Source of the DNA: Diphasiastrum complanatum
Lineage: Eukaryota; Streptophyta; Lycopodiopsida; Lycopodiales; Lycopodiaceae
Length of the DNA stretch: 64,000 nucleotides
Direction: 5' to 3'
Assembly (NCBI GenBank): GCA_029204225.1
Contig: CM055111.1
Location: 25,982,761 to 26,046,760, forward strand
In this document: one piece after another, positions 36,315 through 47,253 of the stretch
How the letters are laid out: each line of letters begins with the position of its first letter
Numbering within the stretch: the stretch's first letter is position 1
The notes under the pieces: model-generated
The model's input: the letters and a program-made list of their open reading frames with translations, nothing else
Database searches by the model: none
What the model was told of the DNA's origin: nothing
Program-made: the position numbers and the translations under genes

Positions 36315-36962
36315 TGTGAAAATTGTCAACATTTCCTTGTCTAGTTTTAGGCCAAAATTGCTAAAAATGGCACATAGTTTAGGATCTGACTTTTCACACG
36401 TGTGAAACAGGTCTAGATATTTTTAGTAAGTGTATTTTTTCAGTATGAAGAAGTGTCAAACTTCAAGACCTTCGAAATGAGTCCATTTTCATGTATTTTG
36501 GACATATATGCCAATTTTACCTATATAGGGCATATTTTAGGTAAGGAGGGTCTAGAGAGAGGAGAGAGAGTCATCTCTCTCAGCTATATATAGCAGGTAG
36601 GCCGTGGAGAAACAGGTTGGAGCAGATCCATTGTATTCATTTGCTTAATGAGAGATTTTTCTATTGGGTTCTCCTTCCATTGTTGGCATTGTGTAGTGAT
36701 TGAGTTCAAGCTTTGTGTGTATGATCTTAGGTGCTTTCCAAAAGTGGTAGGCTGATGTATTATGGACTTTATAATGCTATTTTGGGCCGCACTTGATGTT
36801 TATGGAAGTTTCCATTTGTGATAAATGTTTTTTGATCAAGTTCTTTGCATTCTAGGTAGCATAGAATGTGTTGCCAATTCCTAGCTTATGTAGTTTGGAG
36901 TGCAAGCATTCAAGCCAATGATCTTGGAGTTTAGATCCACTTAGGATCTGTATTTTTTCACA
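36315..36962 (+). repeat. 5' LTR of the young gag-fusion element
   Basis: This LTR is 648 bp, opening TGTGAAAATTGTCAAC and ending TTTTTTCACA. A perfect 16-base palindrome, TTTCACACGTGTGAAA, with a G-box core lies at 36392-36407. A TATA box (CTATATATAG) lies at 36584-36593, preceded by a GA-rich stretch. Confidence 0.95.
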
Positions 36963-38134
36963 TGGTATCAGAGCTGGTTGGCTTCTATTTACAGTAAGTA
37001 TTCCATTTTTGGTGATATTTGGATGTTTGATCAAGTTCTAGCATGATTTTGCATTGCTTTGTTGATCAAATCTTACTAACCTTTGTTTTGTGAGTTGAAC
37101 TTGTGGATCAAAAGCATATTTCAGGTCTATTGAAGATCAGAGGCTGAAAAGAAACTATTTTGGATCAGATCATAACACCTAATCATTTGTGATTGTGAGG
37201 CTTGTGCATATTCAATACTAACAATGTTCTTTTCAATCCTATTGTTGACAATCTCCATTCTTGGATGAACACTCTCCTTAAGTGGATGAAACTTCTCCTT
37301 AAGTGGATGACAAATGCTCTTTTGAGTGAGTTGTAATTCTCCTAAAGGCTGAGCAAAGCTCCCATTTGGATGAAAGATCCCCTTTTTTGGGTGAACATAT
37401 TGTAAGCTCCATTGTGAAGAGCATATTGTAAAGATTGTCATCAATTTTGGCATAATTTTTGGTGTACTTTGTTGAGCATGTAAGTAACTCTCCTTATGTA
37501 ATTTGATTGGAGCATTTGCTGGAAGGTGTTAACCATTATGCAAGTGTGTTTTCAGGTTCTTAACAGGTTGAGGAACATTCTCATGTGAAGTGATCTTAGA
37601 TCTACATCTAAACACCAAGATTTGACAAGATAGTGAAGCTAGTCTTGTGATTCACTAAGTGTGCTCATTCATTCACCTCTAAATCTTGTATTTATCACTT
37701 GCTGGAGTTTATAAACTTTTAGAAGTGTGGTTTACATGTGGTTTTACAGGTTGAATCAATATCTTAGTGTGTTGATCATATGTTGATCAAGTTTGTTCAT
37801 TACTAGGTAATCTTGGCATCCTAGTTTTGGGTATTTTCTAAGAATGCAAGTAACTCTTCACACCATAACTTGATTTGGTCACTTGCTGGAAAGTTTGAGA
37901 GCTTAAGCAAGAGTGTGTTCAGGTTGGTTTGATTTTGTAATCCATTCTTAGTGTGTGCAAAGTGTTGCATGTGTTTCAATCTTCCTTTCTATGCTTGGAA
38001 ACCATCTAGGTTCAAGATAGAAGTGTTTTAGGGTCCTAAATCTTCATAGATCTCTTTATCTATCATTTGTTGAGAGAAAAGTGAGTGCTAAGTGCTTTAG
38101 GACAAAACCTAAAAGTTGAAGAAACATTAGAATC
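36963..38134 (+). other. Leader of the young gag-fusion element
   Basis: About 1.17 kb of T-rich non-coding sequence lies between primer site and ORF start. It contains repeated phrases such as 'taagtaactctcctt', 'acttgctggaa' and 'tgtgttcaggtt' (near 37490, 37690 and 37870). A packaging signal is expected here for a non-autonomous element, but none can be pinpointed by eye. Confidence 0.5.
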
Positions 38135-41100
38135 ATGGCTTCCAATGGTGGGATCATGCTAGAGTCTAGTGAAAGGTTGAGTTCATCAAACTACTCTACT
38201 TGGAAAGTGAGGATGGAGTCCTTACTTGAGTTGAATGAACTCATGGACATAGTTGCAGAAATTGAAGAGAGACCTCTCACACTTCAAGAGCAACAAAGGT
38301 TTGATAAGAAGGCCAAAAGGGCTCTTCATATCATTAAAATGAATGTTACAAATGAACTTCTCAAGGAAGTTGGAAAGTGTCAAAGTGCAAGTGAGGCATG
38401 GAATGCCTTAAAGAAGCTCTTTGAATCAAAGTCCACATCTAGGGTATTGACCCTAAGGAGACAAATATTTTCTAGTAGGAAAAGAGAGGGTGAAAGTGCT
38501 CATGCATTTATCTTGAGAGTTAAGTCCCTAAGTGATGATTTAGCATGCATTGATGAGAACATAAAAGATGGTGAAATAGTCCAAGTTATGTTGAATGGTT
38601 TGCTAAATGAACATGCTAACCTTGTGCAAAGTTTTGCCATTCAAAGAGTCTTGCCAAGTGTGGTTGACTTGCAAGAAATCTTATTGGCTGAAGAACATAG
38701 GTTGCAATCAAAGCTTGATGGTGCATCCTTGCAAGGTGGAGGTGAAGAGGCTTTCTTCACAAAAGGCAAATTCAAGGGCAAAGGTAAAGGCAAAGGGAAA
38801 TGGTCCAAAGGTGGTAACTTTGATCATGATGATCACTCTTCCTCTTCCTCTTCTACTAAGAACAATAAGTCAAAGTTCAAGTGCTTTTATTGTGGGATAA
38901 AAGGACATTTTGCAAATGAATGCTATAAGAAACAAAATGCTAGATCTAGGTTGAGATCTAATGTACTTCTTGGAGATGATAATTGTTGTGCTAACTTGGC
39001 AAGCTTTGGTGAATCTATGGTCAATTTTTTGGATCCATTGGATCTTGAAGATGCACTAGTGTTACCTACTAGTCATATGGAGTCATGTGGAGCTAAATTA
39101 GCATCATGTTTGTACTCTTCTACTCATGGACTTCCAAGGCTTGGTGGTTCTTCAATGGTGCTAGATGGCAAGTGCAAAAATGGAAAAGGTAAGGAAGGAG
39201 CTAACTTCATCAATGGAGTTGATGAAGATTCTTCTTTGGAAGTGATTGTTGCTAATGACTTGTTTGTTCATATGGAAAAAGATGGAGATGCTAAGTGTCA
39301 TTCTTTGCAAGAAGATGGTTGTTCTTCTAATTCTTTTCATATTGATGTATGTAATCATGTGGGAAAAGATGATGGTGCTTTGAGCATGCTTGAAGGAAAT
39401 GGTTCTTTTACATCTTTTTGTGATAAAGTCATTTGTGCAACAAGTGGTGTCACATTTCTTCATAAAAAGAGTAGATCAAAGGTTTCTATCATGAGACTTG
39501 GTGAGGGAGATCACAAGTCAAAAGGAAGAGAAGTATGTGAAGTGTTCAAAGTAGGATGTACTTTGAATGATGTTTTTATGAACGATAGTGAGGAAGAATC
39601 ATTATCATATGACTCATTACCTAAATCATTGAGTAGAAGTTCATGTTTGAAAAGAGAGAGTACTTCAATCACTCTTATGTTGAAGGTACTAAGGATTCTT
39701 TTCTTGGCTTCTAATATTCAAGAGTCTTCTACTTCTTATGGTGCAACTATCAAGAGGGAGGTTTCTAACTTTTGTGGTGCTAGCATTAAGAGGGAGTCTT
39801 GTGAAGGAAAGGGCAATGGAAGAGTGGTTCTTGGGAAGATCCAAAGCATGGATCTAACATCTCTTCATCAACTCAAAGCATTCTATGATTGTGGTGGATT
39901 GTTCATTCATGGTCAAGATGGCAAAAGGTTGGTTGAAGAAGACTACATGGAGCAACTCAAGTGGCAACTTCTTCAAGGCAAGGGAGATATCATTGGTGAG
40001 CTTATTGAGGTTTGTTATGAACTCAAGAGGGCTGTTTTGATTAGGTTTGATACTCATCTTCACCTACTCTACTTCATGTTAAATGGAAATGTTGGAATCT
40101 ATCTTTTGGTTTATGATGGTGGCATTGTTTTCACTAACTATAGTGAAGGGTCAAATTTGAGCATTGATGAGATCTTGTGGGATCTTAATCATGTGTTTGA
40201 GAGGGAGTATCTTCAGAGTTTCAGATCTGAAGATGTTCACATATGCAAGATCTTTGATGTCTTATTGGAAGATCAAGAGGTTGATCTTGGATTGCTTCAT
40301 CAACACCAAGAGACAAGTGGCAATTCGAAGCTAGTGAAAAGCATCAAAGAAGAGACAAATGGTCAAGGCATTTTGGATCTGTTTTTACAGGTTCTTGAAG
40401 GTTCAAGTAAGGTCTTTGGAGCTGCAAGGAAGTGTCTTCTTACTCTACCTCACTTGCCTAATCTCATGTATGAACATTGTTATGTCAATGTGTTGAAATT
40501 GTCAAATTTCAATAAAACTAGTTCTATAGTTTTGCATCCTTTGGATCTTGGAGATGGAATAGTTATCATTGCTGGTTTGTATGATCAAGTACATGAATTC
40601 ATTCAGATCTTTAAAGGTATTGAAGTGGTCAATATGTTTTCTTTTGAACAAAGTTCAAGATCTAGTATTCTAGTGTTGGCAAATTGGCAACTTGTTGACA
40701 TTGTAGGATCAAGCGTTGTGTGCAAATCTTGTGGAGGTACTTCAAGTATTTCAAGTTCAGGTTTTGGTCATTCAAATGGAGTAGGGAACACATCTTTTTG
40801 GCATTCATTCACTCAAAGGCTTTCATGGATTGAAGATCTACAAAGGCAAGGTGGTGATGGAAGTTCATTCATGGAGATACATGTTGCATTCACTATATGT
40901 ATAGTGAAATGTGGAGGAGGCATGCAAACACTTGTTGATCACTTTCATTTACAACTTGTTTGCTGCTATTTTACAGAGAAACCAGAGATGGATACATGGA
41001 GGAATTCATTAATTGAGATTCTATGTTCTTTTACATGTACCATTTTTATGATTCTATGTAAAATTGATGTAAGAAATAGTGAAGCATCCTATATGGACAC

Positions 41101-41227
41101 TATTATCTATATCAATTATGTTGTGTCCTATTTTGTACATATTAGGATCCTTGAGAAGAGATCTATTCTGATGATGGAGATCATTCTTAAGTTGGAACAA
41201 AGTAGTGTTGTAAAACTAGCAAGTTAA
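38135..41227 (+). CDS. Copia-type Gag fused to a ~770-residue unknown region
   Basis: This is a single open frame of 1030 codons. Residues about 15-190 are a Copia-type capsid (SSSNYSTWKVRMESL, HIIKMNVTNELLKEVG, IVQVMLNGL). A Gly/Lys-rich basic tract (208-226) follows, then one CX2CX4HX4C zinc knuckle at 250-263 (CFYCGIKGHFANEC). Residues about 270-1030 show no DSG protease motif, no HHCC/DDE integrase and no RT or RNase H. They contain Ser-rich blocks, a short repeat (TIKREVSNFCGASIKRES, near 545-570), alternating hydrophobic stretches and a Cys-bearing region near 865-975. The frame ends 13 bases before the LTR. The capsid resembles the Copia relic at 10385-11640. The tail may be a lost pol replaced by other sequence, or a novel structural or regulatory domain. 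Confidence 0.9.
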   Translation: MASNGGIMLESSERLSSSNYSTWKVRMESLLELNELMDIVAEIEERPLTLQEQQRFDKKAKRALHIIKMNVTNELLKEVGKCQSASEAWNALKKLFESKSTSRVLTLRRQIFSSRKREGESAHAFILRVKSLSDDLACIDENIKDGEIVQVMLNGLLNEHANLVQSFAIQRVLPSVVDLQEILLAEEHRLQSKLDGASLQGGGEEAFFTKGKFKGKGKGKGKWSKGGNFDHDDHSSSSSSTKNNKSKFKCFYCGIKGHFANECYKKQNARSRLRSNVLLGDDNCCANLASFGESMVNFLDPLDLEDALVLPTSHMESCGAKLASCLYSSTHGLPRLGGSSMVLDGKCKNGKGKEGANFINGVDEDSSLEVIVANDLFVHMEKDGDAKCHSLQEDGCSSNSFHIDVCNHVGKDDGALSMLEGNGSFTSFCDKVICATSGVTFLHKKSRSKVSIMRLGEGDHKSKGREVCEVFKVGCTLNDVFMNDSEEESLSYDSLPKSLSRSSCLKRESTSITLMLKVLRILFLASNIQESSTSYGATIKREVSNFCGASIKRESCEGKGNGRVVLGKIQSMDLTSLHQLKAFYDCGGLFIHGQDGKRLVEEDYMEQLKWQLLQGKGDIIGELIEVCYELKRAVLIRFDTHLHLLYFMLNGNVGIYLLVYDGGIVFTNYSEGSNLSIDEILWDLNHVFEREYLQSFRSEDVHICKIFDVLLEDQEVDLGLLHQHQETSGNSKLVKSIKEETNGQGILDLFLQVLEGSSKVFGAARKCLLTLPHLPNLMYEHCYVNVLKLSNFNKTSSIVLHPLDLGDGIVIIAGLYDQVHEFIQIFKGIEVVNMFSFEQSSRSSILVLANWQLVDIVGSSVVCKSCGGTSSISSSGFGHSNGVGNTSFWHSFTQRLSWIEDLQRQGGDGSSFMEIHVAFTICIVKCGGGMQTLVDHFHLQLVCCYFTEKPEMDTWRNSLIEILCSFTCTIFMILCKIDVRNSEASYMDTIIYINYVVSYFVHIRILEKRSILMMEIILKLEQSSVVKLAS

Positions 41228-41240
41228 GTTGAAGAGGGAG

Positions 41241-41887
41241 TGTGAAAATTGTCAACATTTCCTTGTCTAGTTTTAGGCCAAAATTGCTAAAAATGGCACA
41301 TAGTTTAGGATCTGACTTTTCACACGTGTGAAACAGGTCTAGATATTTTTAGTAAGTGTATTTTTTCAGTATGAAGAAGTGTCAAACTTCAAGACCTTCG
41401 AAATGAGTCCATTTTCATGTATTTTGGACATATATGCCAATTTTACCTATATAGGGCATATTTTAGGTAAGGAGGGTCTAGAGAGAGGAGAGAGAGTCAT
41501 CTCTCTCAGCTATATATAGCAGGTAGGCCGTGGAGAAACAGGTTGGAGCAGATCCATTGTATTCATTTGCTTAATGAGAGATTTTTCTATTGGGTTCTCC
41601 TTCCATTGTTGGCATTGTGTAGTGATTGAGTTCAAGCTTTGTGTGTATGATCTTAGGTGCTTTCCAAAAGTGGTAGGCTGATGTATTATGGACTGTATAA
41701 TGCTATTTTGGGCCGCACTTGATGTTTATGGAAGTTTCCATTTGTGATAAATGTTTTTTGATCAAGTTCTTTGCATTCTAGGTAGCATAGAATGTGTTGC
41801 CAATTCCTAGCTTATGTAGTTTGGAGTGCAAGCATTCAAGCCAATGATCTTGGAGTTTAGATCCACTTAGGATCTGTATTTTTCACA
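41241..41887 (+). repeat. 3' LTR of the young gag-fusion element
   Basis: This LTR is 647 bp and near-identical to 36315-36962, including the G-box palindrome at 41318-41333 and the TATA box. Confidence 0.95.
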
Positions 41888-42013
41888 CTGCATACTGCTG
41901 ATTGAAGCCATTGCTTCTTGAAGTCTGGTTCTTTGTTGATGGTTGATTGTCTGAATGCTTGGCCTCTTGGATATGCTAGCTTCTTGGCTATGTTAGAATA
42001 TGACAGGGTGACC

Positions 42014-42057
42014 GGGCTTTGATACCACTAAAGAGAATGTGGTCTACTCTGATACCA
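42014..42057 (-). other. Tandemly duplicated Copia primer-binding site
   Basis: On the minus strand TGGTATCAGAGTAGA (42043-42057) lies next to the LTR, and a second copy, TGGTATCAAAGCCC, follows about 30 bases later (42014-42027). An LTR-end-like word, TCTCTTTAG, precedes the second copy, so the LTR end and primer site appear as a short tandem repeat. Confidence 0.65.
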
Positions 42058-42058
42058 C

Positions 42059-43009
42059 TGAAGAGAACATGAAGAATAATTCGCGAAACTGTCGCGATGG
42101 CAAATCAGTCACGACTCTCTTACAAGACTCGGATGGAGTTCAGAGGCGATCGCTGGGCACTGCTAGCTAAATCATTCCTACAGTCCTCCGGAGTGTAGTC
42201 AGTTATTACTGATCTATGTTTATACGATTAATACAACATTCTACAAATTTCAACCAAGGTGCAGAATTCAGATTGAACAACAAAACTCAGACAGAAAACA
42301 TATCAGCATAAGCATTCAACATTTGAGATCATGCACACAATAAAGTAATCTCTATTGATTCTCTCTGATTTCTTCAAGGCACTGCATGTGAATCCATGCA
42401 GTGCGCTGGCGTTAGAGAAAACACGGTTCTCTCACGAATGATAGTCTCACTTCACTAGCGGACAGTGGATCTTCTGATCCTAGACAGAATGTCTTCTCGC
42501 ACGCAGGCAGAGCTTCTGTCTGTGCTCGTCTTGATTGCCTACTAGCATCAGACTGCTACACTCTTGTATTCCTACTTAGTTACACATTGTGTATCCTACA
42601 TGATATATGTCAAGTATTATTCAGTAAGTACAGTCTCTCTATGCAAATCTAAGATTAGAGTGATTAACCATCTACAACTAATTAGATAATTACAAGAGTG
42701 GCAGTTTAGCCACGACCTAGGGAGTATCTGTTGACGTCAATGCCATCAGCTCAGATCTCTGTACTTCTGGATACTTGAGTGCTCTCTGGTGGTATTTTTT
42801 GGAGCGTTAGGACAGAACGGCTTTCGCGACATTTTTTGTGTCGTGTCGTTGGTTTCGTTTCCACCGTTGGTTTCGTTTAGCTCATTCACCTTTCTCTCGT
42901 GTTGGACCTCAAGGAAGTCTCGTTTGTGGATCGTTCGTGTTCGCGAACAGTTGGTCTTCGTCTTCGTTGACTTTTGTGTTTGTAAAACTCTTCGTGTTTC
43001 GTGTCTTCA
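42059..43009 (-). repeat. 5' LTR of the Copia element
   Basis: This 951-bp LTR is the partner of 31754-32685, with six-base inverted ends TGAAGA/TCTTCA. The primer site lies immediately to its left. Confidence 0.85.
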
Positions 43010-43577
43010 GATGTTCGTCTTCTCGAACATGTTCGTCAGGCGAGGGGCTGAAAGTTAGCAAAGCTTTGTAATCAGGAACATTTTGCTCCTTCACCTCCAA
43101 CATTCTAGTTCTTGATGTTCTTGGGATGTCCAAGAATCAAAAGACTGGTTGGTTTCTTGATTCTTGGACCTCTAAAATGCTGTAGATTAGTTCTTGTTTC
43201 TTGTTTTGTCAATTTATGCAAGTGTAGTAGTGCTTAAGATCTGATTTCAGTTCGTTTTGCAGCATAGTAGAAGTAGGAATCTATCGTTGTTCAACTGAGC
43301 GGTAACGTAGATCATTTGTTGAACGCATTGGATTGCATTCTGGCCGATTATGCATGTGCATTCAGTTCAAGAGAGACCCATCCGGATGTTCTCTGACAGG
43401 CAGGACATAATGCTACAAAGATAATATGTCCCTTCTGCCTGGCTTGGCATTGTAAGATCAAGAATACATCTAATGAATGCCATGAAACCTGGTAACAGGT
43501 AGAAACGGTTCTGAAGAAGCAAGCAAGCAAAAAGAAATAGTAAACAGATCCTCTGGAACAGGGGATCTGTAAACATC
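43010..43577. other. Unassigned sequence between two LTRs
   Basis: I recognise no gene. If the Copia sits within the Gypsy element, Gypsy gag or pol would be expected here, but none is seen. Confidence 0.45.
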
Positions 43578-44270
43578 ATCAAAGAGACGAAGTTAGTTGT
43601 CACGCGTAGGTTTGTTCCCATGAGAGCGATAGTACAGTTCAGATTTCAGCATGAATGGAAGATCCAAATCTAACTCTAACATCCATTAACCCTAAATATT
43701 AACTCTACATCCATTAACACTACGATCTACAATGAAAATAGCTTACTCTTTCTCTCTCTCCCTTTCTCTCTCATAAAAAATATAATAACATACAATCCTA
43801 ATAACAATCAGATTCAACAATTAGAAAAACACAAATAAAACATGAGAGATGGAGGAAAAGTGATAGAGATCAAGGACGTTCATCAATCCATTTACGAAGA
43901 GAACCAATCTGCTTTATTAAAATGTTGAAATGAACATGTGTAGGAACTCGAGTTGGTCCCTTTTTATAATAGAGAGGAGGACCCTGGCCTCTGAATCCTA
44001 TTGGTCCATTTCTGCATCCCTAACTATTCAACTTTAAGAAAGAGTGGGAATCATCCAAATTGGAGGGAAACCCAACTTTATTCACTAACTTGACATTTAG
44101 GCCTTGCAACATTAAAAGTCCCGCAAAAAGGCCTAAATTCCTTTTATTGACTTGTAAATAATCAAATAACTATGTGATCATTGGGTTGGACTTACACACG
44201 CAGGGTGCCAAATCCCTCTCACTTATTAACTAGGGTTAGGGTTGCCTTGGGATCCGCAAACCCTCCAACA
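43578..44270 (-). repeat. Gypsy-type LTR, copy C
   Basis: On the minus strand it opens TGTTGGAGGGTTTGCGGATC and has a TATA-like CTATTATAAAAAGG near 43965. It is about 94-95% identical by eye to copy B (25672-26402) and is shortened at its left end relative to it. It could be the 5' LTR of the Gypsy element at 25672-31753 or a separate solo LTR. Confidence 0.6.
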
Positions 44271-47147
44271 AAGTCCTACCCAATTGTACTCAATACATGA
44301 AGACACATCTTGTAGTTCAATTCACTTGAACACGTAGCGAAACATCCCTAAAGAAATTCTATTGTGTTTTGATATTTCCACTAACAACTGTGAATTATAA
44401 AATTAGCTACATTTTATAAAGCAAAATTGGAGTTTTTTAACCACTAAGAATCCACATTAGTGGATGCCTTTACGATTGTCTTTTTGAGATCCTCCTCATA
44501 ATATCTAAGCATTTGAAACTTATTCATAGCTTTTCCTACAAGCGCGTGACACTAATGCAGATTTGGAGGCATCCCTCAACAAGGTCCTCAACAAGTGTGA
44601 TAGTAATTGCCATACGACGACATTGAATTTGGAATTTTGCTTTGTCCCATGAGTTAAAAGCTAATTGGTAAGCCAATCCTCAATCTAATAGGTGGAAAAT
44701 CGGAATCCACTTAACTCTAATTTCTTAGAGTCTCTATTGTATGCAATGCATTCATTCCGTAATATAGAGGAATGGGCTAATCACTTATATTGTAAGAGTG
44801 TATGCTCCTCTTCTTCGATCTCTTCCACATCAACTTCCATAATGATAGAAGTTGTGTTGTTGATCTCCATGGTTCTATCATCACTAGAGTCTTCACAATC
44901 ATCAGTGGAAGGAACAATTGAAAATGATGAGAAACTGATCTTCTTATCCTTCTCTTGAGCCTTAGACTTGTCAAAAATATATTGCCCCCCTAACTAGGAT
45001 GCTCTAATGTGAATGATGGTCTATACCTAGTCTTGCAAATGTTGGGAATGCAAACATTGTAAAATGAAGTTTGAATGCCTACCCTCCCCCTACTATTGTA
45101 AATGAACATTGAATGAGCAAATTTGAAGCAAAAAGCAAGTCATGTACTAGGGGAATGATGGAAATTCATATGATCGAGTCATTTTGAATGTTAACTACAC
45201 TCCATGAATAGTCAATGGACATTCTGAATATTGGAGACATAAACATGTGAACGATGGAAAAAGAGAATGTTGACTAAAAATGTATTAGAACAAATGAGAT
45301 CGACACTCCTATTCGTATCGGAACCCCAACCCACAATTTCTTAAATATAGCAAGTTGGCCTATAAGATAGATCATCAAGTTCTCATGCCTTGTGTCCAAA
45401 TTTTTTTGAGAAAGCCTCGTATGTTTAGCAACTACATGATTTTGAAATACCACTGCTCTTAGCAAGATTTTTCTTTTCTAGGTACATTTGCCATTTTTTT
45501 TACCTGTTGGGTTGTGTAGACTTTGCCTCGAGATAGACTCTCTCAACTCACCGAAAAATTTGTTTACATGGCATATAAGTGCTTTTGAAGAGATCGGATT
45601 AATTTTTTATAGATTTTTTCCCTTTTAAAAAACCATGAAAACACACCACATCACGAAATCCTATGTCAGGTTATCAATTAATGACTATCACATGAGATAC
45701 ACAACAAGAATTGTTTTCCAAGAGGATCTGTTGTGTCCATGTCTAATTACCGAGGATTTGAAATAATCCTCGACATGGGCATTATGCCTCTAGTTGTCGA
45801 GATTATTACTTATGCCTCAAAATTTCATTCAAGGCCAAATCTATAATTTATAGCCTTGAGGAGGCCCAAACACTCCACTTGTGAAATCTTGACTAGCACG
45901 TGGTGTTTGACGATTATATGCATGATGAGGCAATACTAACTCTAGTTATGTTAGTTATGCAATGGGGTTGTAAGAGCACGTGCATAGGCACTCCATATTG
46001 ACATGTGGGAACTCGTCCTCCATATTGAGCTTTTAAGTTTTGGTTACCAACTTTCCACAATTACTTCGTTTGGTGCTTTGTAAGCAAGATGTACAAGTGT
46101 TATCCTTTACGAGTATCTAAGCTAGAGCTTGCATTGATCAAAAGATAATGTTGTGGTTGCTTTTTCTCAGCTTTTGGGTAACAACACATTGTTTTTACTT
46201 CCTAGTTGTGGAATCATCCTCCAAGTAAGTGGTTTCCCTAATTTTCATTTATTCCATGGTTAGGAATCAGTGATGTGGATTGTAGAAGTTGAACTATTCC
46301 AAGAAAAATTAGAAAATCTTGATTTTTTATGTGTTTTGCGTATGTTTTGCATAGTGTTGTGCCTCAACCTTTCAAACAAATCAATAAGAGATTTTTAGCA
46401 AGTTGATTGAAACACCCTATGGCTTCTGGATTGAGCTATCCGACTCTTGATTTGGTTGCTTGAGGCTTGTACAACAAACTTGAAGGTTCTTGCTAAAAGA
46501 CCATCCATAAACTTAATTTTCGCGCTCGTTTCTCTCACATATTGCTCATAAAGACCTAGTTGTATGCTTCACTGACACCTAATGAACCTTTGGAAACTAT
46601 TGTCAATGTCTATCCTATTGGATATTGATCTCACTTCATCTGAGTATTCAACAAATTTCCAAAATGATTTATGCAAATAAATTGTCTGTCTTTTTACACT
46701 TAAAAAATGACAATTTGCAGAAATGAACAGATTATATTTACATGATTTGTAGAAATACACGAAGTTCAATATAGGTAAAAAAAAAAAGAAGGTCGAAAGA
46801 CATAAATCCAAAAAATATCCAGTCACAAAAATTTTGACTCAATAAAATGTCGAAAGATATTGGTTGGCAAAAATATTGACTTTGACCATTTTGAGGAAAT
46901 GTCAACTCAAGGAAATGCCGACTCAAGGCAATGTCGACTTTAATTAGTCAACGAAAATACTAACTCAGAAAAATATCGATAAACATTTTTTTGGCATTTT
47001 CATGGTGCCACTCAAAATCCAGCTCTTGTTCTTGCTAGGTTAATTCATTCATTGCATTTGTAACGTCACTTGTGAATCCAAAAATTAGTTTACCAATGTC
47101 TTTACAACATAATATTACGACCATCAAGTTGTAGCTAACTGAAGTAT
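44271..47147. other. Unassigned AT-rich sequence
   Basis: No convincing gene is present. A frame at 44692-44958 and its antisense neighbour lack motifs. Near 46850-46980 short degenerate repeats of 'gactcaaggaaatgtc' occur. Confidence 0.45.
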
Positions 47148-47253
47148 GATTCACTCTCTATGAATTTCATTTAACCAATTTAAGTAGTTAATAGCTTGTG
47201 GATTCACTCTCTATGAATTTCATTTAACCAATTTAAGCAGTTAATAGCTTCTT
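47148..47253. repeat. 53-bp tandem duplication
   Basis: Two near-identical units start at 47148 and 47201 (gattcactctctatg...agttaatagctt). Confidence 0.9.

Larger units (their letters stand above)
36315..41887 (+). mobile_element. Young non-autonomous LTR element with a 1030-codon gag-fusion ORF
   Basis: This is a structurally whole LTR element. The LTRs are 36315-36962 and 41241-41887. A tRNA-Met primer site, TGGTATCAGAGCTGG, starts at 36963 and a polypurine tract, GAAGAGGGAG, ends at 41240. The target duplication CTGCA lies at 36310-36314 and 41888-41892. By eye the two LTRs differ at one base and in one T-run, so the insertion is very recent, probably well under a million years at usual plant rates. 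It inserted into the older Copia in the opposite orientation. Its only long ORF (38135-41227) starts as a Copia Gag and contains no protease, integrase or RT motif, so mobility must come from another element's enzymes. Confidence 0.93.
31754..43009 (-). mobile_element. Copia LTR element, broken, interrupted by a younger element
   Basis: This is a minus-strand Ty1/Copia fossil. Its 3' LTR is 31754-32685 and its 5' LTR is 42059-43009 (TGAAGA...TCTTCA ends on the intact copy). A tRNA-Met-type primer site (TGGTATCAGAGTAGA on the minus strand) is at 42043-42057. Gag, protease, integrase and RT sequence lies at 32690-36300. The younger element at 36315-41887 sits in its 5' part. The two LTRs differ by roughly 8% by eye, mostly C/T and G/A changes, so the insertion is old. 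The left end abuts Gypsy pol. No matching target duplication was found. It is broken in several places. Confidence 0.85.

Noticed and set aside
39161-39463. Minus-strand 100-codon ORF within the gag-fusion ORF
   Set aside because: It is an antisense shadow of an unbroken 1030-codon frame.
44692-44974. Overlapping ORFs on both strands, 65-88 codons
   Set aside because: They have Ser/acidic low complexity with no family match and no splice or promoter context.
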